DNA from: Methanosphaera sp. WGK6 | GTDB taxonomy: Archaea; Methanobacteriota; Methanobacteria; Methanobacteriales; Methanobacteriaceae | Reading direction: 5' to 3' | DNA: 64,000 nucleotides | NCBI RefSeq assembly: GCF_001729965.1 | Contig: NZ_JRWK01000007.1 | Span: forward strand, 1 to 64,000 | Part shown: positions 17,521-27,600 of the stretch, piece after piece | Position numbering within the stretch: position 1 is the first letter of the stretch | Layout: each line of letters begins with the position of its first letter | Position numbers and translations under genes: made by a program | Notes under the pieces: model-generated | The model's input: only the letters and a program-made list of their open reading frames with translations | Database searches by the model: none | Told to the model about the DNA's origin: nothing

Positions 17521-20500
17521 GGTAATTTTGTTATTACTAGTTTTGCTGTTGTGTTTTTTGAAGCATAAGTACTGTTTCCATTGTATGTTGCAGTTATTGT
17601 TGTATCTTCCATGTGGTTTGATACATAGTTGTATGTTGCTATTCCATCATTTACTGTAGCTGTACTTATAATATTACCTTTTGCATCAGTGAATATTATT
17701 TCTCCTTCTGTAAATGCTTTACCACCTAGATCTGTAAGTTTTGCTGTTATTGTAACTTCTTTATTTACAAATCCTGTAATATCATTCATTGTTAATATAA
17801 CTGGTAATATGTTAGGTGTGTTACTACTTATAGTAATACCAGTATGTTCTACTGCATTATTACCACTTATATCATAAGCTAGGATGTAGTTATTAGATAC
17901 TGTGTTTGAAGTATTTTGTGCTACTGATACAACTGGTGTTTCACCATTATATGCATTTACTATAATATTATTGTATCTTATATTGTTTCCTGCTCCTTGT
18001 AATGTAATTGCAGTTACTGGGTTATCACTAGTTAGTGTTAAGTTGTTATAGTATAGGTATGATGTTGTTGTACCTACTTTTGTTGTTGTGTGAAGTATAG
18101 TTACATTATCTCCACTTACATTAATATTGTTGTATTGGAAACCATTATTGTATGAGAATATTGGACTTCCAATGATTGTTGCTACATTTTTACCAGTTTG
18201 TGTTACATTATTGTATTTGAAGTAGATGTTGCTTGTTTTAGCATCTATGAGTATTGATGTGTTTTCTGCATTTGCATTTATTGTGGAGTTAAGTATTTCC
18301 ATTACTCCCTCTACACTTGTTGTTCTGTTACGTCCTGTGTAGTCTACTACTACAACATTTGTACCTGTTACATTTATTGCAGAATTGGATATTGATAGGT
18401 AGTTCATTGATGTGTTATTATTGTATTGTGCAGTTATTGCTGTTACATTATCCCCTGTAACTTTTATTGTTGAATTTACTACATATAGATTTACTTGTAT
18501 ATTACTTGTTAAATTAAGTGAAATTGCTTCTTTGTTTACATTATCTATATTAATTCCAATGAGATTACTTTCTTTTACTGTGTAAGTTCCAATTAATTTG
18601 AATGTTCCATTGTATATTGTGTAGTTTCCTGTGTTGATGAATTTAATTGCTTTTCCATTAAATATGAAGTCTACACCATAGAGATTGGATCCTAGTGCAA
18701 GTATGGATATGTTTTCATCACCAATATATACTCCATCTTCATTAAAGTATGTGGAGTATGTTTCATTTGTTACTACACCTATTTTTGGTATGTTTCTTTC
18801 TATTGTGTTTTCTGTACTTGTTTCATCTTGAATTATTGCTTCATTTCCTCCGAGAAGTCCATTGTTTGCATAGAATGTGTTGTTTATGATTGTGTTTTTT
18901 GATGAGTTTTCAAGTGATACTGCGTATGTTGAAGTTGTGTTTGCTGATATGTTCATGATTTTATTATCATTTGAGTTAATTAATACTATATCAGTATTGT
19001 TTGAGATGAATTTTGAATTTGTTGAGTTTATTAATGAATTTGTTGTGTTAATTAATTTTACTGCGGGACCATTTACTATTGTTATTACATTTCTATTGTT
19101 TACTGTTATATTATCACTGTTTTGTAGGATTATTCCTACTGTTGTAGGTTTTATTACATCATATGAATTGTTTAATGTTTCATTAGTTAATCCTGTGATG
19201 GTTATTGTGTTTGTTGCTATTATTGTGTCTTTTCCTACTATTGCTATACCTGTTGTGTGGTTACCATTACCTGTGAGTGTGTTACTTGTTATGTTTAATC
19301 CACTTATTGGACTTGTTGGGCTGCTACTGTATGCTTCAATAAGATATACGGAGTTTGCATTTGCTGTTACTTTGTTTGATATGAATTTATTACCAGATAC
19401 ATCTACTGTACCATATACACTTACTAGTAATCCATATGCATAGTTTGTTGCATTTATATTTATTGTGTTTGATTGTATTGTATTGCTTGTTGAAGTTCCA
19501 TAGCCTATTTGAATACCTGCTGCATAGTTTTTAGAGTTCATGTTTATTGTGTTTGATTGTATTGTGTTAGCTGATGTGTTTTCTCCTATATTTATACCAT
19601 AACCATATTCTGGAGAGTTTATTGTTATATTGTTATTTGTTACTTTATTGTTATTTGCAGTTGTTTTTGTGGATCCTTGTACTGTTATTGCTTCAATTGT
19701 ACCATAACCCCATTGTGAGGTTGATGTTGTTGAGTTTACAATTATTGTATTGTTTACTATTGTATTATCATTGGATAATACTACTATTGCTGCAAGGTTT
19801 GCTATTGATGGATCTACCCCATATTTTATGTCTGATGCTGGTGCATTTGTTGTTATGTTTGTTGTTTGTACTGTGTTTGTATTACCTGTTATGTATATTT
19901 CCTGAGATATATTATTTGTAGTGTTACGATTTATTGATACATTAGCTACTATGTTTTTATTTGATTCAAGTATTATTGCATGGTCATTGGAATTACTATT
20001 ATTAATAGTCATGTTTGTTATTTTTACAGATGCATTATTTGTTGCTTTTATTGTTGAATTAAGAAGTACTGCTTCTACTCCATTTACATTTATGATTATG
20101 TTGTTGAATGTGAAGTTTTTATTATTGAATGTTCCAAGTAAGTTTATTTTTGAATAATTACTTATTTTATTTAATAAAACTCCATTTTCATCAAAGAAGT
20201 TAGAGTATGTTTCATCAGTTATATTGTATTGTGAACCTGCTTCTGGTCTGTTGTTTTCTACTGTATTTCCACTGACGATGATTAATGTATCTTCTCCAGC
20301 TAGTGTTGGTGTTGTTAAGTAGTTACCTGTTACTATGTTGTTTGTTGTATCTATTTTTATTGTGTAATCAGATGTACTTTGAATTATATTATCTGATATG
20401 TTAAGACCAGTAGCTTTTGTTACTGTTACTGCTCCATTAATAGTGTTATTTGTAATATTTGATTCTTTTGCATTAGCATTATTTACAATTATACCACCAA

Positions 20501-21743
20501 CAGTGTTGTTAGTCATGTTTACTAATCCTTGTACTGTTACATTTGCTGTGATAGTGTTACCTACAAATGTGGTGTTATTTGCTAATGTTGCTATTCTTGC
20601 TGTGTTATTTTCTACGTATGCATTTACTCCAACTGTAAATGGTCCATTATTTACTGTGTTATTAATGTATGTTGAATTTGGTAATGCTCCACTAAATCCA
20701 CAACCATTGTTAAATGTGTTGTTGATAAATGTAACACTACCTGAGACACCTTGTCCCCATTGCATTGTAACTCCAACACCTGAATAATAGAATGTGTTAT
20801 TTGCTACTGTATTGTTATATCCTGTTAAACCTAGACAGTAACAGATTCCAGCAACTGTTGTTGGACCATATACTTTATTGTTAGTTATATTGTTGTTTGA
20901 GTTTATTTTTGTACCTGTAGGTATTGCTATGTTAACATTGTATGTTGTAAGATACATGAGGTTTCCTACACTACCTTCTCCAATTATTGTACAATTATCG
21001 ATAGTACAGTAATCAGCCCATGCTAGTACAAATGAACTACTTCCACCATTATTTCTTGTTCGAATATAACTGTTTTTGAGTGTTATGTATGTTGCATTAT
21101 TTCTTATTGAAGTTTGACCTACTCCACTTCCTACTCTTTGATCTTCTACTACTGCAGATATATTATCTAATACTACGTGATTTGCACCACTTATCCATAA
21201 TTGGGTGTTGTGTAGGTTTATTCCTGTTACATTAGAGTAGGAACCACCAGCTAATATTGAAAAGCTAGAACCGGGACTTTCTCCAAGTAAACTTCCTGCT
21301 GTTGTATTTAAGTCAATGTATGCATCATTAGTACTTGAAATTACATTTACAGGCTTGTTTATTACCATTGAAATATTTTCTGTTAATCCACTAATATTAC
21401 CTTGAATATCAAGTGTATCCCCATCTTTTACTAAATCAGTTAGTGTCCAATTATTATTTTTATCAAAGTATTGAGTTACTGTTGAATTATTAATTATGTG
21501 TGTTTGAACATCATTTTTAATTGATTTAGTCTTTGTTATATCATTTGATGTTTTAGTTATTTCTTTTGTAGTTGACTCTACTGTATTAATATTACTGGAA
21601 TCAGAAACAGCATTTGATACTGTAGCTGTACTTATATCAACAGTTGAATTAGTATCAGCCATATCAGCTGCATTTACTGCTGAAATTCCAATTATTAAAA
21701 CTATAAGAGTCATTACAAATAAGATTGTCTTATTCTTTGACAT
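16911..21743 (-). CDS. Adhesin-like protein 1: beta-helix with three Ig-like domains
   Basis: A 1610-residue secreted protein. Signal peptide TILFVMTLIVLIIGISAVNA is followed by a Ser/Thr/Asn linker, then about 1200 residues of Asn-rich right-handed parallel beta-helix repeats (NNTxxNNTI-type), and three bacterial-Ig-like domains (about residues 1310-1408, 1409-1512 and 1513-1610). Helix blocks are separated by a recurring boundary motif, for example NITDETYSNFF and VVTNETYSTYF. No C-terminal membrane segment or recognisable wall anchor is present; the protein ends in the last Ig-like strand. It probably mediates surface attachment, as proposed for adhesin-like proteins of gut methanogens. 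First of four tandem paralogues on this strand, and the last in transcription direction. Confidence 0.85.
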   Translation of the reverse strand: MSKNKTILFVMTLIVLIIGISAVNAADMADTNSTVDISTATVSNAVSDSSNINTVESTTKEITKTSNDITKTKSIKNDVQTHIINNSTVTQYFDKNNNWTLTDLVKDGDTLDIQGNISGLTENISMVINKPVNVISSTNDAYIDLNTTAGSLLGESPGSSFSILAGGSYSNVTGINLHNTQLWISGANHVVLDNISAVVEDQRVGSGVGQTSIRNNATYITLKNSYIRTRNNGGSSSFVLAWADYCTIDNCTIIGEGSVGNLMYLTTYNVNIAIPTGTKINSNNNITNNKVYGPTTVAGICYCLGLTGYNNTVANNTFYYSGVGVTMQWGQGVSGSVTFINNTFNNGCGFSGALPNSTYINNTVNNGPFTVGVNAYVENNTARIATLANNTTFVGNTITANVTVQGLVNMTNNTVGGIIVNNANAKESNITNNTINGAVTVTKATGLNISDNIIQSTSDYTIKIDTTNNIVTGNYLTTPTLAGEDTLIIVSGNTVENNRPEAGSQYNITDETYSNFFDENGVLLNKISNYSKINLLGTFNNKNFTFNNIIINVNGVEAVLLNSTIKATNNASVKITNMTINNSNSNDHAIILESNKNIVANVSINRNTTNNISQEIYITGNTNTVQTTNITTNAPASDIKYGVDPSIANLAAIVVLSNDNTIVNNTIIVNSTTSTSQWGYGTIEAITVQGSTKTTANNNKVTNNNITINSPEYGYGINIGENTSANTIQSNTINMNSKNYAAGIQIGYGTSTSNTIQSNTININATNYAYGLLVSVYGTVDVSGNKFISNKVTANANSVYLIEAYSSSPTSPISGLNITSNTLTGNGNHTTGIAIVGKDTIIATNTITITGLTNETLNNSYDVIKPTTVGIILQNSDNITVNNRNVITIVNGPAVKLINTTNSLINSTNSKFISNNTDIVLINSNDNKIMNISANTTSTYAVSLENSSKNTIINNTFYANNGLLGGNEAIIQDETSTENTIERNIPKIGVVTNETYSTYFNEDGVYIGDENISILALGSNLYGVDFIFNGKAIKFINTGNYTIYNGTFKLIGTYTVKESNLIGINIDNVNKEAISLNLTSNIQVNLYVVNSTIKVTGDNVTAITAQYNNNTSMNYLSISNSAINVTGTNVVVVDYTGRNRTTSVEGVMEILNSTINANAENTSILIDAKTSNIYFKYNNVTQTGKNVATIIGSPIFSYNNGFQYNNINVSGDNVTILHTTTKVGTTTSYLYYNNLTLTSDNPVTAITLQGAGNNIRYNNIIVNAYNGETPVVSVAQNTSNTVSNNYILAYDISGNNAVEHTGITISSNTPNILPVILTMNDITGFVNKEVTITAKLTDLGGKAFTEGEIIFTDAKGNIISTATVNDGIATYNYVSNHMEDTTITATYNGNSTYASKNTTAKLVITKLPTTIKVDPVTAHIGDIITLTATVTDSENNAITNGKVVFKVNGKTLRDAEGNVIYATVKGGKYVVENITVLSGWAKTSSVITAVYGGYGDLGSSRSNTTFTVTKREAKATVDSVTAKAGETVTFTVKLTDDITVTGGKVVFKLNGKTLRDNNGNVLYGTVTDGVAKVTYTLPAKMSAKTYTLTSVFSSGIYNRAEAKATLTVTK

Positions 21744-21770
21744 ATTTATAATTCCCTTGTTTATTTATAA

Positions 21771-21811
21771 TATTCAAATAAATAATAAAAAAATTATAGT
21801 TTATTTGAATA
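21771..21811 (-). promoter_or_regulatory. Adhesin 1 promoter: TATA box inside a 12-bp inverted repeat
   Basis: TATTCAAATAAA (21771-21782) and TTTATTTGAATA (21800-21811) are perfect complements separated by 17 bases. Read on the minus strand, that spacer contains CTATAAT, a TATA-like box positioned to start transcription roughly 20 bases before the ATG at 21743. The same arrangement occurs before the second adhesin gene at 24387-24427. A regulator bound to both arms would cover the TATA box. Confidence 0.5.
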
Positions 21812-22026
21812 ATAATATTTTTATTTGAAAATTAATATAAATTTTATTATAAATTTTAGTTTAACGAGAAAATATGAACTTAAAAACAGATTATTATTTG
21901 ATTTAAAAGATGAGAAAAGATTATAATATAAGAAAATAGTATTAAACTTGTTATATTAAATTAAATAAAATATAAGAAAGTGATGTCTTAAATCATCACT
22001 TCTAATTTACAAAAAAAGATTATAAG

Positions 22027-24360
22027 TTATTTTGTCACAGATAATATAGTACTGTTTTCTGCTCGGTTATATATGTTGTTTCCATATACACATTGAATTG
22101 TATAATTTTTTACAGTCATTGTTGTTGGAATTGTGTATTTTAATGTTGCTACACCATTTACTACTTGAACATATATTGGATTACCCGTAGTATCCCTTAT
22201 TGTTTTACCATTAATTTTAAATACTACTTTTCCAGTTGATATTGTTGAATTATCAGTTATTTTAACAGAAAATGTTATTGTTTCACCAATTTTAGCAGTG
22301 ATGGATTTGAATTCTAGTGATGTAGTACGTTTTGTAATATTTAATGTGTAATTTTGACTTCTAGCATGATTAAATTCATTATAACCACCATATACTGCAG
22401 ATATTATAGTTCCTTGTTTTGACCAGGAAACGGGTACTATTATATTAAGTGCTGCTTTACCACCAGTTACATCTACTTGAATTATATTACCATCATTATC
22501 TCTGATTGATTTACCATTGATTTTAAATACTACTTTACCACCATTTACAATAGTTTTTCCATAAGTTATGGTGGCATCAATTGTAACAACACTTCCAATC
22601 ATACCATTTACTGGTGCAATTAAAACTCGAGTGTAATCAGTAATTACTTCTGGTGATGGACCATTATCAATTATTATATTATTTGAACCCTTATCTATTA
22701 CTGTTATATTTCCTACAGATTCATTTGATGTTAATAAGTTATCTTGTACTAATATGTTTGCAGTGTTACTTGTGAGTGTTATAGTGTAATTTAGAGGACT
22801 TATTATTGTATTATTAGTTATGGTCATTCCATTTATTTTCACATTTCTTTTACTAGCTAAAGTAAGTATTCCTGTAATATTATTTGATTTAATACTTATG
22901 TTTCCAATATTTCCTGTTGTTTCACTACCAGTGGATATATTTCCCCTAATAGTGTTATTTACTATTGTTACATTTTCATTGTAATAACCAGTGGATGCTG
23001 GTTGAATTATTATATTACCATTAATTGTGTTATTTGAAAATGTTATATTGGTTGCTTGAGCTGATCTTCTGATAGTTAAGTTATTCATTGTATTATTATA
23101 TACAGATATTGTTCCTAGAGAATCTCCTGCTCTTGTTTCTACTGTATTAAGTGTATTGTTATAGTATGTTGTTCCATAGTTAATCATTGTTGTTCCAGTT
23201 ACTGTGTTATTATATACTATACTTTTTACTGGAGCACTCATTGAACTACCATTTAATAATACATTGTTTCTAATAATATTATTTTGTGTAATTATTTGGT
23301 TTGTACCATCACCTTCTGTTCCAGTTCCACTACCATATTGTGCAATTATTCCTTGACCTCTATTATATTCAATTGTATTATTTTCAATAATATTATTTGA
23401 ACCTACAATACAAATTCCATAACAAATTGCTAATGGTGATGATGGACCATATATTTTATTATTAGTAATATTATTATAGTCATTAGTTGATCTAAGATCA
23501 GGTATATCTACATTATATGTTGTAAGATATAATAGGTTACCTAGATTACCTGAACCAACAATAGTATTATTATCAAATGTACAGTGATGAGCCCATGCTC
23601 CTACTAGAGAACTATGTCCTCCATTATTTTCAGTGTAGAAGTAACAATTTTGTACTGTTATATATGATGAGTTTTCACGAATAGAACATACTCCTACTCC
23701 TCCCCCAACTACTTGTTTAATATCAAGAATTGTTAGATTTCGAAGTGTTACATTATTTGCATTTTTTACAAATATTTGTGTATTGTAGAAGTAAAGACCA
23801 GTTACATTTGTACCAGAACCTGCCTTAGATATTACAAATGAATCTCCCGGACTATCACCAAAGAAGTCAGATGATGTTGTGTTAAGAGATATGTTTGAAT
23901 TATTAAGACTAGCTATTATGTTAACTGGTTTATTAATAACCATTGTATAATTATTTTCACTTGATGAGAAGAAATTTCCCCTAAAATCCAGTGTATCTCC
24001 TGCATTTACATTATTATTTAAATAACTACTTGTAAAGTAGTTGTTGAAAGTAGTATTTGTAATAATATGTGTTTGTACTTGAGAATCTGTTTTTAAAGTT
24101 GCTGCTGTTTTTGTTGAAAGTTTATTGTTGTCATTGCAACTTATCTTATTTTTATTTATATTATTAGTTGATGTTTCTTTAGTTACATCTATTGTTTCTA
24201 TATTACTAGAATCATCAATAACTGTTTCTGTCTGTGTTATCTGTGAATTACTAACAGTTGTACTGTTAATATCCGATATATCTGTTGCATTTACTGCAGA
24301 TAATCCTAATATTAAAACTACTAGAGCCATTAGAAACATTAATGTTCTTTTATTTGACAT
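22027..24360 (-). CDS. Adhesin-like protein 2: short beta-helix paralogue with two Ig-like domains
   Basis: A 777-residue secreted protein. Signal peptide (LMFLMALVVLILGLSAVNA), an Asn/Thr/Ser linker, one beta-helix block of about 430 residues, and two Ig-like domains at the C-terminus. Its N-terminal third aligns by eye with adhesin 1: both have THII-N-T, YF, DTLD, MVINKPVN, NNGGxSS and LMYLTTYNV/LLYLTTYNV segments. It lacks the second and third helix blocks and the first Ig-like domain, so it is a short member of the same family rather than a broken gene. Ribosome binding site AAGGAG lies before the ATG. No anchor is seen. Confidence 0.8.
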   Translation of the reverse strand: MSNKRTLMFLMALVVLILGLSAVNATDISDINSTTVSNSQITQTETVIDDSSNIETIDVTKETSTNNINKNKISCNDNNKLSTKTAATLKTDSQVQTHIITNTTFNNYFTSSYLNNNVNAGDTLDFRGNFFSSSENNYTMVINKPVNIIASLNNSNISLNTTSSDFFGDSPGDSFVISKAGSGTNVTGLYFYNTQIFVKNANNVTLRNLTILDIKQVVGGGVGVCSIRENSSYITVQNCYFYTENNGGHSSLVGAWAHHCTFDNNTIVGSGNLGNLLYLTTYNVDIPDLRSTNDYNNITNNKIYGPSSPLAICYGICIVGSNNIIENNTIEYNRGQGIIAQYGSGTGTEGDGTNQIITQNNIIRNNVLLNGSSMSAPVKSIVYNNTVTGTTMINYGTTYYNNTLNTVETRAGDSLGTISVYNNTMNNLTIRRSAQATNITFSNNTINGNIIIQPASTGYYNENVTIVNNTIRGNISTGSETTGNIGNISIKSNNITGILTLASKRNVKINGMTITNNTIISPLNYTITLTSNTANILVQDNLLTSNESVGNITVIDKGSNNIIIDNGPSPEVITDYTRVLIAPVNGMIGSVVTIDATITYGKTIVNGGKVVFKINGKSIRDNDGNIIQVDVTGGKAALNIIVPVSWSKQGTIISAVYGGYNEFNHARSQNYTLNITKRTTSLEFKSITAKIGETITFSVKITDNSTISTGKVVFKINGKTIRDTTGNPIYVQVVNGVATLKYTIPTTMTVKNYTIQCVYGNNIYNRAENSTILSVTK

Positions 24361-24386
24361 GTCATTAGCTCCTTATACTTGTTTAA

Positions 24387-24427
24387 TATTCAAATAATCC
24401 ATACAACATATATGTTTCATTTGAATA
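24387..24427 (-). promoter_or_regulatory. Adhesin 2 promoter: TATA box inside a 9-bp inverted repeat
   Basis: TATTCAAAT (24387-24395) and ATTTGAATA (24419-24427) are complementary with a 23-base spacer that contains CATATATG, a TATA-like box. The inner edge lies 27 bases before the ATG at 24360, almost the same distance (28) as in the adhesin 1 promoter. The right-hand arm continues as TTTGAATAATAATAT in both. Confidence 0.5.
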
Positions 24428-24608
24428 ATAATATCTATGATGAAAATATAATATAAAATTTATTATAATTAAAGTTAAATAAGGATTATGAAGAAAGAAA
24501 TAAGAAATGAAACTAATTTGATTGAATAAAATATTAAAAAAACATTAATTTAATTATAAATTATTTAAAAAAAGAATGATGAGAAGTTAATTCTCATCTT
24601 AAATTGAT

Positions 24609-27600
24609 TTATTTTGTTATGGTTAATGTTGCATTTGATTCTGCTCTGTTGTATATTCCACTTGAGAATACTGATGTTATGGTATAAGTTTTTGCACTCA
24701 TTTTAGCAGGTAGTGTGTATGTTACTTTTGCCACACCATCAGTTACTGTACCATATAGTACTTTTCCATTATCATCTCTGAGTGTTTTACCATTGAGTTT
24801 GAATACAACTTTTCCACCAGTTACTGTGATGTCATCAGTTAGTTTAACTGTGAATGTTACAGTTTCACCAGCTTTAGCAGTTACTGAATCAATAGTTGCT
24901 TTTGCTTCACGTTTTGTAACAGTGAATGTTGTGTTACTTCTGGAATTTTCAAAGTCACCATATCCACCATATACTGCGGTGATTACTGAACTTGTTTTTG
25001 CCCAGCCGGATAGTACTGTTATATTTTCTACAACATATTTACCATCTTTTACTGTTGCATATATAGTGTTACCCTCTGCATCTCTTAGTGTTTTACCATT
25101 TACTTTAAATATTACTTTACCGTTTGTAATAGCATTGTTTTCACTGTCAGTTATTGTAGCAGTTAATGTTATTACATCACCAATATGAGCGGTTACTGGG
25201 TCAACTTTGATAGTTGTTGGTAATCTTTTTATTACTAGTTTTGCTGTGGTGTTTTTAGTATCATAAACTCCATTTCCATTATATGTTACAGTTATTGTTG
25301 AATCCATAATGTGACTTGGCACATAATCTGTTGTTGCTACTCCATTATCTATTGTAGCTGTACCTATTACTTTACCATTTGCATCAGCAAATATCACAGT
25401 TCCATCTACATAGTTTTTACCACCAAGATCAGTGATTGTAGCTGTGATTGTGTTTACTTGATTTACAAATCCAGTTATATTATTAACTGTTAAGATTACT
25501 GGTAAATATGTTGGTGTATTACCTGTGATTGTAACACCTGTATGTTCTACTGCATTATCACCACAAATATCATAACTTACAAGATTATTAAATCTTACGT
25601 ATGATGAATTGTTTGCTGCTGATATAATTGGAGTTTCACCATTGTATGTGTTTACAGTGATATTATTGTATGCTACGTAGTTGTAACGTCCATCTATTGT
25701 AATAGCTGTTGTTGGATTGTTACTTGTTAAGTTTATATTATTATAATAAATATAACTGCTTGTTGTACCAATTTTATTTACTGCATTGATTACGGTTATA
25801 TTTTCTCCACTTGCAACTATTTTGTTGTATTGGAAACCATTTGAGTAACTAATTACTCCTTTATCAGATAATATTGTTACTGTATTTTTACCAGATTGTG
25901 CTACATTATTGTATCTGAAATATATTGTTGCTGAGTTTATATCATATACAATGGATGTATCATCAGCTGTAACATTAATATTAGAATATATTGTTTCCAT
26001 TACACCAGTTACAGTACTTGTTGTAGCATTTCCTGTGTAATATACATAGGTAGCATTTTTACCAGTGACTGTTATATTTTCATATTGTACTGATATATAA
26101 ACTTGTTGTGTAGCTGGTTTACGTTCGGATATTATTGCAGTTGCATTATCTCCAGTAACTGTTATGTTACCATATTTTAGATATATATTTACTTGTGCAG
26201 TATTATTTAAATCAGTTACTAATGCTGGTTTATCTACATTATTTATGTTGATTTTAGTTAAATTACTTGTTCCAGTTGCATTTCCTTCAAATGTAATTGT
26301 TCCATTATATATTGTGTAATTTGCTGCATTTCTTATATCAACTGATTTGTTAAAGATTAAATCTTTATTATGTAAATCTCCACCAATTGTTATGAAATCA
26401 AATGTAATTTCACGTAGTTTTGAGTTTTCATCGAAGTATGTGTTGTATGTATCATCTGTTAATAATCCTATAACAGGTGTGTTTGCTTCAATTACTACAT
26501 TACTTGAGTTTTCAGATTTTACTGCATCATTTCCTCCAGTTACATTTCCTATGTTAATGTAGTTACTAGTTACATTTATTGTACTGGAATTTACTATATT
26601 TACACCAGTTCCTTTTGATGAAGACATAGTGTTAATTCTGAAAGTTACATTACTTGAATTTGTAACTGTTGCAATTTGTGAATTAACATCTGTTGTGTAT
26701 TGATTTAAAGTTATTGAATAAATTTCTGTATTGTTTGCATTAGTTAATGAAATTGGTTCGCTTACTGTTCCATGTATAGTGTATGTTGCATTTCCAATAA
26801 TAGTATTAGATACTCCTTCAAGTACTATACCATATGCATTTGAAGAGTTTACATTTTGAATATAGTATTTTTCAAATGAGTTATTTGTTATAGTTCCTGA
26901 CCATTGTCCAGTTACATATGCCCCATATGCTGCTGTTGGTGCTATTGCTGTTGCATATCCTGCTATTGTATTATTTTTAGCTGGACCTGATAATTGCATT
27001 GCATATGCCATGAAATTACTTTCAGCTGTGAAGTAGGATAAGCTTGAAGCTGTGTTATCTGCTCGTACCATGTTTAATGCATAAGCATAGATATCTCCTG
27101 TAACATATACTCTTGTACTTCTTATTTCATTTCCATGTACTACTTCTGTAGCTACGGGTGATTGAATTTCTATACCATATACTGAGCCATAAGTTGTTCC
27201 ATTTCCTTGGAATGTTACATTGATTCTTGAACTATTAATTAAGTTATTAGATGATCTTATTAATAATCCAATATTTTTTCCAAGTCCTACAGGATATCCT
27301 GACCAGTCCACATCAAGTGATGGGCCGGTTACATTAATTGTTGTTCCAGTTATTGTGTTTCCATCTGCATCTATTATTACTGCACGAACTGTATTTGTTG
27401 TGTTAACAATAATTTGAGAGTTAACTATTTTATTTCCTGTTGAATTTAAGAGTACTGCATATTCAGTTGTTGAATCAGTGTTGTTTATTATAATTCCATT
27501 TAATGATATTGTTGCATCATTGATTGTTATTATTGTTGAATTAACTAATTGTGCTTCTGTTTCATTGGTTACTAATACTTTGATATTATCAAAGATGAAT

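Noticed and set aside
17017-20787. Many plus-strand ORFs opposite the adhesin genes
   Set aside because: They are hydrophobic or Val/Thr-rich antisense shadows of Asn/Thr-rich repeats, without ribosome binding sites or family motifs.
22027-24360. Adhesin 2 as a truncated pseudogene
   Set aside because: It has its own promoter, ribosome binding site, signal peptide and intact C-terminal Ig-like domains, so it is a short family member.
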